Source of the DNA: Acanthococcus lagerstroemiae
Taxonomy: Eukaryota; Arthropoda; Insecta; Hemiptera; Eriococcidae
DNA: 64,000 nucleotides
Reading direction: 5' to 3'
NCBI GenBank assembly: GCA_031841125.1
Contig: CM063114.1
Location: 44,909,574 to 44,973,573 of the forward strand
The notes beneath the pieces were generated by a model. That model was not told where the DNA came from, ran no database searches, and saw nothing but the letters and a program-made list of their open reading frames with translations. A program made the translations under genes and the position numbers. This document shows, piece after piece, positions 1 to 10,241 of this stretch. Position 1 is the stretch's first letter. Every line of letters begins with the position of its first letter.

Positions 1-1120
1 CCTCGAAACCTCAAACAGAATATCAAAATCACCAAAATACTCGACTATATTTAGGAAACATGATTCATAAACCATTGTTCTTTTGAAAATTTATTGATAA
101 GGGCGAGAGTACTGTAGAAATAAATACGTTACAGAAATCGCAACGAACATGTTTCATTTGATCTAGACTTGAGCGGAAATCGTAAAACGCAGAGTCGTTG
201 AATTCGTAGAGCGGAATCCGAAATGTAATATAATTTAAAAACATACTCAAATTACAAAATAGTTACCTAAAATTCTGGAAAATTAGGAAAATGATAAGCC
301 TTCGCGTCCTAGAATGTTGATTGATAATGTATTATGTAGAACGTAGAAGTAGAACCGCAGTAAGATCAAGATCAATGAGCTATACTGAAGAAGAAGAAAG
401 AAAAAACGAAGAAAAAAGGTTATATTGTGAGAGACTCATTGCCGACCATAATAAAATCAAAATGATAGCTTATAATTTTTTTATTCCAACTAACTAATTT
501 CTCAAAAATGAAGCGCCACTGAGCTGAACCGTGACTCAGATCTGCTCAGATCAACACATCAGAAATGACTCGCCACTGAACTGAACTTGAATGGATGAGA
601 AGAGAAGAGAAACAAAGTGATTGCAATAGGCTCGCCAACTCGTAGCCGACCCTAAAAATTAAGAATGATGACTTCAAATAAATCGAAAGTTTTGCCTTTT
701 GAAACGTAAGTCGGGAATCTAAGGAAAATCCGATGCAATTTTCGAATTCAGGGATCCATAAACTCCCTAAGAGCCAACATCTGACATTCAGAAACCAATA
801 AAATTGATCGAAGTAAAAACTTGAGTAAATTTGTTTTAAAATAGGTAAAGAGGACTCTAATTTGGTAGTTTACTTTATTTTTAACAGCTTGAATGTGTCC
901 CCCCCCCCTCCAATAATCATTCTTGGAGAATCTTGGAATTTTTATTCGGTTTAAATTTTGGTTATTCGATGGTTTAAAAAAAATGTTGAAAGAATAAACC
1001 AAATTTGCCCACTGTCCACTTTGGGTTCTTATTTGGGTTTCAGGGTCCTACACGAACGACATAAAAAATTTAACGGAAAAAGATGACGAAAATTTCGTGT
1101 ATAGCGACCGACCCCTCCCC
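1..1120. other. AT-rich DNA without a recognisable gene
   Basis: No open frame here resembles a known protein. The stretch is AT-rich, with one C homopolymer near 900. Short phrases around 720-790 resemble the degenerate tandem repeat that follows, so part of it may be older, more decayed array. Nothing else can be supported. Confidence 0.6.
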
Positions 1121-1127
1121 ACCCTCA

Positions 1128-1575
1128 CTTTGATACTTGATCTAGTTTCTGAGGAATCAGTTTTGATCACTTCACGACTCCAGATTTGGCTTTTGAAGCC
1201 TAAATCAAAAACCTGAGAGAAATCTAATGAAATTTTTTGAATTTAGGATCCTAAGAATCTCTAAACTGATACCTTAATCGAATTTTCTAGAAAAGTAGAT
1301 TTTGATTACTTTAGGAGTAAATTTCAAGTCCTGGGGCTCAAATTGCTGTTCGATAAGAAAACTGGTAGTTTTCGAATTCAACGACACGAGAAACTACTCC
1401 TATTTTGATACATGATTCGACTTTCTAAGAAGAGTCAAATTTGAACACCGCGGGACTCAAATTTGAATTTAGTAATTCAGTTAGGGTTAAAAGGAAAATC
1501 CAGTGAAATTTTCAAATCAGCGAACCCAAAACCTTAATTTTGATAATCTTTTTGTGAAAAATTCCAAGTTAGTGG
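1128..1575. repeat. Degenerate ~137-bp tandem repeat, about 3-4 units
   Basis: Similar blocks begin near 1128, 1266, 1402 and 1532, each with the pattern TTGATAC.T.AT.....TTTCT followed by ..GA.T...TTTGA. The spacings are about 138, 136 and 130 bp. Units also share a phrase like GAAAATC.A.TGAAATTTT. Divergence between units is high, which suggests an old satellite or local duplication. No coding potential is visible. Confidence 0.5.
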
Positions 1576-2025
1576 CAAGATCTAGTCCCGGGGACCCGTA
1601 CCCGCTGTCTAGAAGCTGTCGCAGGCACCAGCACTGGGAATCAGGGTGGACCCGTACTCAGTGCCCCTGTCGGCGATACACCAATATTGACTGGCGGAAA
1701 TGAGGGAGATCCCGTAGCCGCCAGCCAAAGAGCCCGGAAGAGGGCGGGCCCACCATCACCAATCCACCGAACATCAGTACCCCGCCGAAACTGCGGCAGC
1801 AGAAGAGACAATGATAGTAGTGGGTGAGAAAGGTTGATGGAGAAAGGAGAAGCCCAGTTACACGTCGGAACATGTGAGCGTCTCCTCCCGTTCCAAGGAA
1901 CGTCACTGGTAGGGAACCCTGGAACCTGATACCCGACTCATCTGCTCGAGCCACTTTGAGGAAGCGATAAAGCACTCGAGGCTGAAATCTTGTGGTAACC
2001 GTTTGACCATAGAAGCGGCCCCCTC
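1576..2025. other. GC-richer unclassified segment next to a T-rich tail
   Basis: Base composition rises sharply relative to both flanks, and the segment ends in front of the (ATTT)-rich tract at about 2030. It could be a piece of a retrotransposon untranslated region, but no reverse transcriptase or SINE motif is visible. The minus-strand open frame at 1658-1975 has no recognisable domain and is not called. Confidence 0.3.
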
Positions 2026-2078
2026 TATTTATTTTATTTTATTTATTTATTTATTTTAAATTTGTTTATTTTTTGAGG

Positions 2079-2122
2079 TGGTGCCGACAACAGTCCGTAG
2101 ACCAATTACTGTCGACACCACC
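2079..2122. repeat. Hairpin in LINE 3' UTR
   Basis: GAGGTGGTGCCGACAACAGT is followed about 13 bases later by ACTGTCGACACCACC, which pairs with it apart from a small bulge. The hairpin lies between the RT stop and the A-rich tail of the minus-strand Jockey-like element. A 3' stem-loop close to the tail is a common RT-recognition feature in some LINEs; that role is inference here. Confidence 0.6.
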
Positions 2123-2204
2123 TTTACAAAATAATTTCACTTAAGATTAAATACTTAATAATTTGTTTACTAGGATACAAAACTAAGTGTAATAGTATTT
2201 ATAT

Positions 2205-2292
2205 TCATTCTGTCATTCATTCATTCATTCATAATTAATTAATTCATTCATTCATTCGTTCGTTCGTTCGTTCGTTCATCCATTCATTCGTA
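2205..2292. repeat. ATTC / GTTC microsatellite
   Basis: Runs of ATTC change into runs of GTTC and back to ATTC, with a short AATT-rich interruption. The tract lies inside the 3' UTR region of the minus-strand Jockey-like fragment. Confidence 0.85.
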
Positions 2293-2365
2293 TTCTTTAT
2301 TTCATTTTTCTTCTCACCTTTTGCTCATTTCCTAATCTTTAGCCTGCAGGATGGTCTTACGGAAA

Positions 2366-2822
2366 TTACTGGTAAAATATGTCACGGTTCGGACAGCTCA
2401 AACACAGTCTATTATATTGATCCAATGCTCTGGATAAGACACTGTTTCCCAGGATATCCGTACGTTTGGATGGGCTGCGGAACGTTTGCATGGACCGGCT
2501 GTAAGCCCTAGGTACCCATAGATTGATTTTTGATAATAGTTCTGGCTCCACAACTCTGCACCGCATCAGGTCGTAGAGGAATAATAAGGAAACTGTCCTA
2601 CGCCTTGTCTCCAATGAATGCATTTCGAAGCCCTGCAACAGTTCCTCATATCCCATACCAGACGGGTAGTATTCAAAAGTCTTGTAAAAGAGAAATTTGA
2701 GGAATCTTTTCTGTATTGATTCCAGAATTCCGGAAAGCATTACATACGAAGGGTACCCCACTAACACCCCAAATTCCAGTAACGAGCGTACCAAAGTAAA
2801 ATAAAGGACCCTTCGGGTTTGA
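2366..2822 (-). pseudogene. Reverse transcriptase C-terminus (Jockey-like)
   Basis: The open 142-codon segment at 2366-2794 has the features of the region after the RT palm in Jockey-clade ORF2: VRSLLEFG, ESIQKRFLKFL, LETRRRTVSLLFLYDLM and PELLSKINL. The same frame continues upstream past a stop at about 2822 into LIKQARRRVGFIIRNS. The reading frame ends normally before the 3' UTR. No catalytic motif is present, so it cannot act on its own. Confidence 0.7.
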
Positions 2823-2944
2823 ATTTATTTGATGTTTTTGGAATTTCTGATGATAAATCCTACCCTCCTTCTTGCCTGCTTAATGAGTTGCGCTGTATGA
2901 TATTTAAAAGTTACATTGCTATCCAGAAATACGCCCAGCGTAGA

Positions 2945-3110
2945 TTAACAAGTCGCCAAGGGGTAACGGGTCTGCTTTGCAATCCTTGCGTCTCAGGTTC
3001 GAGTCCCGCCAATGTCGGAAAGCTAGTGATGTTCGAATACCCCGACTCACATCCTATCGAACACAGTGACTGTAATATCACTCAAGGTGGAAACATAGTG
3101 TGCGTTCTGT
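2945..3110 (+). mobile_element. tRNA-derived SINE, family B (copy 1)
   Basis: A tRNA-like head has an A-box-like block (GTCGCCAAGGGG) and a B box (GGTTCGAGTCC), then a shared non-tRNA body beginning TCGGAAAGCT.GTGATGTTCGAATACC. Two further copies at 16597-16765 and 37655-37750 share head and body, which shows that this is an interspersed family and not a tRNA gene. It abuts the 5' break of the Jockey-like fragment. Confidence 0.75.
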
Positions 3111-3119
3111 GACCCCATT

Positions 3120-4138
3120 TTACTATCTGGACTGCGACCCACCGGGAAATTTCCTGGTATCCTGGTGAGCATATCCAACCCTGAATCCATGCAGATATTT
3201 GTGCTAAACGTGGCAGAGTCATGTTACTAAAATATCCCTCTGACTATTACCCGCCTCAGCTGAGACAGTGAATGAATCTTTTAAGAAGAAAATAAGCAAT
3301 TTTCCCTTCCAATTAGACGGAAAATGGGCAGCCAGCGTATCTGGCTGGTCATACACCGCTTTGTGAAGGCGAACTTTCTTACAATTTCCTCAGCTGAAAC
3401 AAGGGGACAAGATGATGCTACTGCCCCCGCGACGCCGGCGCCACTGCGAAAGTACATTCATAATACATATTTCTGAAGTAGTATCTTCTTCCACGCACAC
3501 AGACTCTTCCCGGCTAACATTAAGAAATTCGTATCACATCTACACATCCGCGGAGCTTCCGTATAACCGCCCACCATCTTCTAGACGTATTCAAATTTCC
3601 TTTCCTTTTCATCGTGACACTGTATAAACAACTCAACTTGGCATTCGAATTAATGTCGTGCAAAATTCATTCGCTCGCATACTTTTACTTTCGCCAAGTA
3701 GCTGCTCAAGTATAAAGTGCCCTTGCCACTTTCGCATACAATATACGCCTACCACTGCAAGGTATATATTATGGTTTCATGAACCGACAACGAGTTACTC
3801 GAGGTTGAATGGTCGACAATAACCAGACACCGACGTCCCATTTCGCATCAGAATCGTTATTTTACCCCTCGATGAGCGCCGCACTCACTCGACTCATTAG
3901 TCTCTGAAACAGAGAGAGCGACTCGACTGAAGGCCGACTAATTAATTGGTCGTGTAATAAGAGTAGGTAACGGGCTGAAAAATCCGACCCGGTTTTTCGA
4001 CGAGCACCTTTGTGTCTGCACTCGTATTTCCTGAACGTAATTTTGGCCGAGAGACAGGCGAACCAATTATTCGATGCTGGATGCATGTTATTGGCAGAAA
4101 GAATTTCCTTAAAAATTCTGCGAAACGAACAATCGCGA
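3120..4138. other. No gene recognised
   Basis: Mixed-composition DNA with no recognisable protein similarity, RNA gene or clear repeat. Short open frames on both strands lack domain features and are probably chance. Confidence 0.5.
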
Positions 4139-4480
4139 GTACAGGCGATAAATCATGACCGTAAACATTTTTGGGTACATAAAAAGAAATTGTTGTAAAA
4201 TGTAAAGTTGGGTGCCCACAATAACATATTATTAAAAATTACGCCTCAAACTTTGCGCTAAATTTTCTGTGGCACGTTCTAGCTCCCCTAATTCGATTTT
4301 TCGCAAATATTTCGAAAAACCGAAGTCCGAAAAAAAAAAGGGTTGGGACGAAAAATATTCCTCGTGAAATGTGCTATAAGATGGATATCCTGAAATTTAT
4401 TGTAGGCCTAATCGTTACAGTAAAGTTTGTCAAAAATTGTGAGTTTTGAAAATTTTGTCAAAAATTGCCCATACCTGGGA
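4139..4480 (+). repeat. Interspersed repeat, left arm of a distant inverted pair
   Basis: This ~340-bp segment reappears in inverse orientation at 15100-15455. Shared blocks include GTACAGGCGAT, GAAATTGTTGTAAAATGT, CTGTGGCA.GTTCTAG, TTCGATTTTTCGCAA and AAAATTGCCCATA. The two copies are diverged and 10.6 kb apart, and they enclose the transposon nest. Whether they are ends of one element or two independent insertions cannot be decided here. Confidence 0.65.
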
Positions 4481-4879
4481 ATTATTTGCCCCTGCGTATG
4501 TCAAATGCATGCAAACATCAGTCTCTAAAAGATCTCGTAGTACTAATACATATCTACACCGAATAATAAGACGAAGTAAGAGGACATTCAGGTAACATTG
4601 GTGACATCATGTAGCAGAGTTGGTAGATGCGCCAAATGTGGTCATTGTTAGTAAATAAATGAGCTAAAAGAATTCTGAAAAATATCAGAATGGAATTACG
4701 GCCGTAACTCGTTTGCGCACAAATGCCAAAAGTGACCTGAGAAGGTACAGGTAGTTTGCGCACAGGTTAGTAACAGCGGCTACAACTCGTTTGCGCACAC
4801 ACAATGACATACACGTTTCCTATCTTTTAAAGATTCAGTGAATGGGTGATTATCTGCAATAGATATCAGCAAATGTAGA

Positions 4880-5717
4880 TACTGTGAGTCACAAAAATAT
4901 TCGGAAATACGGTTTTTTTCGCAATATTGAAAGAAGAATGGGCGGAAAAAATCCGAAAAAGTTGTATGTGGCAGAAGGTAGAGTAGGGAGTCTTGGAGCA
5001 CCAATTTTTTTTTGGAGAAGTACCAAAAATTATGCACAGAAAAAGAAAAACACGAAATATGTAGCCACATTAATATTCGGACACCGTGTATTTTTTCCAT
5101 AAGAAATCCGACTTGATCTTACATTTTCCTGAGTAAGATTCTAGAAAATGTTCCTTTGATGATCACAAGTGATTTGTGTAAACTAGAAGCTTTACAGAAT
5201 ACGAAATTTTAACCCACATCATCATCGCTCCTGTACTGGTTGAGTTAGAAACGGGTCATAACTACATTTTGTTTCTTTTGGGTTGCATGCTTATTATAAT
5301 GGGCGGACGCAGGAAGTTTTCTTGTTGCATATTTTTTCAACCCATACCTAACTTCGCATTCAGTCATGCTACGATGTCGTAATTACCTAACTCATAATCT
5401 GCAATACTTCAATTATTCAGGTATCAACTTTTGATCATCAAAGGAACATTTTATAGAATCTTACTCAGGAAAATGTAAGATCAAGTCGGATTTCTTATGG
5501 AAAAAATACACGGTGTCCGAATATTAATGTGGCTACATATTTCGTGTTTTTCTTTTTCTGTGCATAATTTTTGGTACTTCTCCAAAAAAAATTGGTGCTC
5601 CAAGACTCCCTACTCTACCTTCTGTCACATACAACTTTTTCGGATTTTTTCCGCCCATTCTTCTTTTAATATTGCGAAAAAAAACTGTATTTCCGAATAT
5701 TTTTGTGACTCACAGTA
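4880..5717. mobile_element. Foldback element with ~290-bp inverted arms
   Basis: The arm at 4880-5169 matches the reverse complement of 5428-5717 almost base for base, around a 258-bp unique centre. The tips read TACTGTGAGTCACAAAAATA, so TA at each end could be the duplicated target or part of the tip. The apparent ORFs in each arm are the same sequence in mirror image and are not genes. Size, long arms and lack of coding fit a foldback or long-TIR MITE. It sits within the left end of the MULE. Confidence 0.85.
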
Positions 5718-5796
5718 TTATGGGATCCAAAAGTTCCCGGACTGATGCTCTAAAATGAAAACGCGAAGTAGTACCGATACATGCCGATAGATGGGG

Positions 5797-5804
5797 GTAG
5801 GTAG
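5797..5804. repeat. 8-bp target duplication of the hAT, left
   Basis: GTAGGTAG is immediately followed by the hAT tip TAGCGTTCTGCAACGG. The identical octamer follows the other tip at 10128. Eight-base duplications are characteristic of the hAT superfamily. Confidence 0.9.
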
Positions 5805-6234
5805 TAGCGTTCTGCAACGGAACAACCGCTTTACCGCGCACGAGTGTGAATCGCTAGGTAGGATGCGTATGTTCCGCAGGGGGGAAGGTGAATGCGGTAC
5901 AGTTCTTATCTTCTTACCGCTTTGAGCGGAACTACGTCAGTTATAATACCGCAAATCACAAAAATGCGCTGCATTGAAGAATACCTACTGTACGTGTGCA
6001 GTAATTGCCGATGGTCTGGGCTTTTCCCGTTGCATGTAGGCTTGTCAAAATTTTTTTTAATAACCAGATATCGGTTAACCGGTTATTTTTTTTGCGTTTC
6101 TGTTTTTGGCCAGTTATAATTGACACAGTATGTTGGTCAACCGGTTATTTTCGGTTAATTTTTTTTCAAGGTTATTTTTATTTATTTTGACATTGAGTAG
6201 ATAGGTTCGGGACGAGATTTTTAACATTTATATG

Positions 6235-8465
6235 GAGCTCACTACATTATGGTTCTGTTTGTCCTTCTGCCATGTCTGTAAGCCACCACCCACTTCGCCC
6301 ACCGTTGGGCATATGTCTCTGTCGCCCTCTTCCAAGCCTTTCTGTTTGTTGCTGTCTGCTTCCAGTAGGGCTCGAGAAATTTTAGGATTTCATTTAACCA
6401 GCGTGCAATCGGTGGGTCTTTGCCTTTGCTATGGTTCAATGGGGTCCAGAGAGTGCATTGCAGGTTCTATTTCTCAGGGTTCTTTCTCGCCATGCGACGA
6501 ATATATTCAAATTTTAGTTTTTTGATTTTGTATTCCGATACTTTTTGTTCCCAATTGTTTTATAATGCATTTTGTTTTCACCTGGTCTTTTAAGTGCACG
6601 CCCAGTATACTCCTTTGCATAGAGTTTTGAAGATTTATAAAACGCTTAAACTGTTTTTTCGTAAGTGACTACTACGTTTGGGTCCCGTGTGTCAACACCG
6701 GCAACACGCAATCCCCCAAAATTTTTATTTTAAGTTTGTTTTTTATTTTACTTTTTGAACTTGTATTGTTTAGCCAAAATTCTTTGCATGCATTAGCGAT
6801 TCTTTCATTTATAATCCCTTCCATATTGGAGTTCAATTTTGACGTTTGGCCTGAACATTTATATTCTTTTATCCTACCTATTTTTGCCCCGTACCAGAAT
6901 TTGTTGATTTCCTCCATGTTCATGGATAATCTGAAAGTTTTACTGTGTTGTTTTAGGTCTGATTTTGAGATGTTCATTGATAGTCCGAAAATCTCACTCT
7001 GTTGTCTTAAGTCTTTCACCTTTTCCAGCATTTCTTCGAAACTCTTGGTTACCAGCATTATATCGCCTGCAAATCTTAGCTTTGTTTGTCCAAAATTTTT
7101 AATCCATTTCCTTCCAAATCCAAATTTTTGAAAATTTGTTCTAGGGCGCAGTTAAACAAGTTCGGCAACAAGGGGTCCCCTTGTTTTACCCCCCCCCTTT
7201 ATATAGGAAAGCATTTATCCTTTACATCTGTTTTAATGTAAGCCTGTGAATTATTGTACATGTACATCAAAATCTCAATAATTTCTAACGAAACTCTTTG
7301 GCTTGCCATAGCTTATTGAGATATATCGAATCGAATGCCGTATTGAAATCAATGAACATCAGCCAAACTTCAATGTTGAATTCTCTGGATCTTTCTATTA
7401 TTTGGCTCAGGGTTTGGATGCGGTCTATTATAATATTATTTTTTTCCTAAACCTGCTTGTTCCAGTGGTTGTTCGGAGTCTCAAGTATTGTAAATACGAT
7501 TTTTGATAATTTTCATAAATAGTTTTTCCAGGTTTGAAGATAAGGTTGAGTAGTCTGTAGTTGCTGCTGTCTGCTCTGTCACCTTTTTTGAATAGTAGGA
7601 TTATTTCCGAGATGTTCCATTGTTCTGGTGTAATTTTTGTTTCCAAAATTTTGTTATCAATCCTTGTTAACGGGTATACTACTGTGTCCGCTAGAATTTT
7701 TATTATTTCGTTATCTATTTGGCCACCTCTTTTATCCACAGGGAGCAGGAGTTGAGCTGATGTTCGTGTATGTACTTTTCCAGATTAACGTGTTATTATT
7801 GTTCGTTTTCGCATAGAGGTCTCTGTAGAATTTAGATGCGATTTCCGAAATCTCCTCTTGACCATATTTTACTGGCCCTTTAGAGTCTTTTCACCTAATG
7901 AACGCAAAGGTGCCGGTCTGGGTTAGTTTTTTTGCAAATTTTGTAAAGCCATTTATGTTAATTATTTTTTCGATTAATGTTGTGTCGACATTCCTAACAT
8001 TCCGACGTATTTCCTTCCACTGATTTTTTTACCTCGCCTTGTTCTATCTTATCTTCAATTGTTTTTTGAGATTTCGTATTAATATTTTCTCTTGTTTTAG
8101 GGAGTTATTTCGTGTTTTCCGAAATCTTATCGTCAGTTTTTATACTACTTTTGCGGGTCCTACTTTCCTGATGTGTACTGAATAGTCTTCTTTAGTATGT
8201 TATACATAATTTGGGTTTGCGCGGTGTCTCCAAAATTTCGCTTCTTTAACTCGTTCGCCAAAGTTTCATTTGCGATTTTGAATTTATTTATGTACTCGGG
8301 GATTATTAGTTTTTTCTTTGTATGCTTGTCACTGTGGTTACCGAAAGATGGATTCGGTGGTATTTTGAGAGATGCCCTTCCCGCTCGGTGGTCCGAAGAG
8401 AAGCCTGAGTTATTAATAATTTCCATGTTTTTTAAATTGGAATTCATCTTGGAATATTCAATTGG
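6235..8465 (-). mobile_element. RTE-like retrotransposon remnant, 5'-truncated
   Basis: Pieces of one ORF2 occur in the correct order on the minus strand. The end of the endonuclease is at 8160-8447 (FSSDHRAGRASL). The RT core is at 7428-7739 (EQWNISEIILLFKKGDR, NYR). The thumb region is at 6672-7058 (VLPVLTHGTQT), and the C-terminal domain at 6242-6439 ends in ETYAQRW. Frames change repeatedly and stops are common. It lies inside the TA-flanked element and is one of the most decayed RTE copies in the window. The 5' end stops within the endonuclease. Confidence 0.8.
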
Positions 8466-8469
8466 ATAA

Positions 8470-9680
8470 AAAAATCGTCATAACAGAATCGTTAGATTGG
8501 TTGGGCTATTGCTCGGCAAAATACGAGTACGATATAGTAAAAAACAAGCAATTTCGAATCTGCTAAAAAAAATTCACATATTCAGTGCAAAAAGGAACCG
8601 AGTAACTTTTTTTTTTTTTTTTGCAATAACAGATGAAAATAACTGAGAGCGTTAGCGTTTTCTCTAAGCTCTGTTCTGAATCGGAGTAAGGTCAAAATTC
8701 AGGAGTAATTCAGAATTAGATTCAGATTAAGCGATTATGAACTAAAAGGCTCTACGTATTCGTACGGGTAGAAAAAGCCACCATTTTCACTTTTGAAAAA
8801 ATTTTAAGAAATTAATCCTAAAATTATAAAGGATTCTCACCTGATTCAAAAATACTATTCTATGTTCTGCATAAACCAGTATACACTGTGAATAATTTTT
8901 AAATCTGAAGATAAGTAAAGAAAGATGAATTTCTCCATTTGATAATAAATTAACAAATTAATTTTAATTTTTAACAATTTTATTGTTATAGAATGGTATG
9001 CATTTTTCCACCCGGCAGAAAATTAGAAAATAATGGCGAATAAATATAATCAGCGGTTAAAAAAAGAAGGGCAGTGGAGAATAAAAACGGACACGGTGAA
9101 ATAAAGTTTCGAATGACAGAAAAATAGTGGAACAACAATTAAAAAATGTGCTCGGTCTGAATATATTTTTGACCATAACACTGGCTCTGTAATGAATACA
9201 AATGTATTCTCAACATTTTTAAGGGCGTAGATCGATGATGGAACATAGATCCAACACTTCAAAAACCAGTATTGAATCCCGAGGAATATTTATCTTCCCT
9301 GAAGACGTAAATTAACTTAAACTGCAATTTTTCTTTCGTTTTTATAGCCTTTCTGAATGCATTTTGTACATTTTCACTCATTTTCTATGCATTTCTTATG
9401 TAATGGCAATGTCACCCCATACGCAGGTAACTTTGCCGATTCATCTTTAGACCTTTCTGAGACAAGGGGGGGGGGGGAATGGAAATTTTGATTCTTCCAG
9501 CTAATCTTATTCCCAAAGGTTCAATCAATCCGGTACAGTTTATATATTTCCTAGGGATTTAAATTCTACTTTTTCCCCCAAACGCGGTTTTTTTGTTTTT
9601 TTCCTAGGCGTGGTATTTCATTAAAGTAAAAGTAACTTAGAAAAAAATTAACCAAAAATAACCGGTAATTGAAAATTTTT
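8470..9680. other. Non-coding filler of the inner nested element
   Basis: AT-rich sequence between the RTE remnant and the right inverted-repeat end, with a G homopolymer near 9468. A phrase near 8745 (CTCTACGTATTCGTACGG then a CCACCATTTT block) resembles one arm of the hairpin element at 46721, so a MITE fragment may be present. No protein similarity is visible. Confidence 0.4.
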
Positions 9681-10127
9681 TGACAAGCCTACTTTCAACA
9701 AACGTCGTTAATAGTTACATATCTTCAGTAAACCGTTAGACCACACAGTAACGTCAGCATCCTGGACACGCAGACATTTCCTAATTATTTTCATGGCTTC
9801 ATCTCCACTCTCAACTACCTGATATTTTATATGTACATTGTACGATAAGAGTTCTCTATCCCCATTTGTTTGATACCAATTACCAAATAAATAGGCATAT
9901 TACACGCGTCCTCTGCTCATGACGAAGTAACGATCGCAAAAAGCGGTACGCCTAATAAGTTTGTTCCGCAAGTTGCGGAACCGAGACACAACCTGTTCCG
10001 CGTAGTGCAGTATCGCTTACACAACGTTATCTGTTCCGCAAAAGCGGTAGTGGTACTCTCATTGTGACGAGTTCCGCTTCATGCGAATCGTTATCATGTA
10101 TGCGGAATATACCGATGCAGAACTCTA

Positions 10128-10135
10128 GTAGGTAG
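10128..10135. repeat. 8-bp target duplication of the hAT, right
   Basis: GTAGGTAG follows the hAT right tip (...CAGAACTCTA) and is identical to 5797-5804. Mariner 5' leader sequence resumes immediately after it. Confidence 0.9.
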
Positions 10136-10241
10136 ACGTCTTGGGAGTGTACGTGACAAGTTTCAACTAGTTTCGTTCATCAGAAGCCGCTCTAACTGTG
10201 TTTATGTGACATACGGTTTATAGCGTTCTACGATTTTTAAA

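Larger units (their letters stand above)
2030..2947 (-). mobile_element. Jockey-like non-LTR retrotransposon, 3' fragment
   Basis: On the minus strand this encodes the C-terminal part of a Jockey-type reverse transcriptase. It reads first through LGVFLDSNVTFKYH and later LVRSLLEFG, RFLKFL and SLETRR. An in-frame stop lies near 2822, so it is a pseudogene. Downstream in transcription order come a 3' UTR with a strong hairpin and an A-rich (AAAT)-type tail, seen as TTTA repeats at 2030-2062 on the plus strand. The 5' two-thirds of the element is missing. Endonuclease and the catalytic RT motifs are absent. Jockey assignment rests on the thumb/C-terminal pattern; a related CR1-type element is possible. 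Confidence 0.75.
6039..9689. mobile_element. TA-flanked inverted-repeat element inside the hAT
   Basis: The left end GGCTTGTCAAAATTTTT and the right end, read inward as GGCTTGTCAAAAAATTTT, form a terminal inverted repeat. The match continues loosely into ACCGGTTATTTTT. TA lies directly outside both ends (6037-6038 and 9690-9691). This would be a third DNA-transposon layer, Tc1/mariner-like by its TA target. It has no transposase; its interior holds an RTE-like fragment. The boundary is well supported but the superfamily is inference. Confidence 0.65.
5805..10127. mobile_element. Non-autonomous hAT element inserted in mariner
   Basis: The left tip is TAGCGTTCTGCAACGG and the right tip, read inward, is TAGAGTTCTGCATCGG. 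Both are bordered by the same octamer GTAGGTAG. Subterminal regions are rich in GCGGAAC/GTTCCGC motifs in both orientations, typical transposase-binding clusters of hATs. No hAT transposase frame is present. Removing the inner TA-flanked element leaves about 670 bp, a normal size for a non-autonomous hAT. Confidence 0.9.

Noticed and set aside
4780..5745. Two similar ORFs on opposite strands (mirror proteins)
   Set aside because: They are the two arms of the foldback element read in opposite directions.
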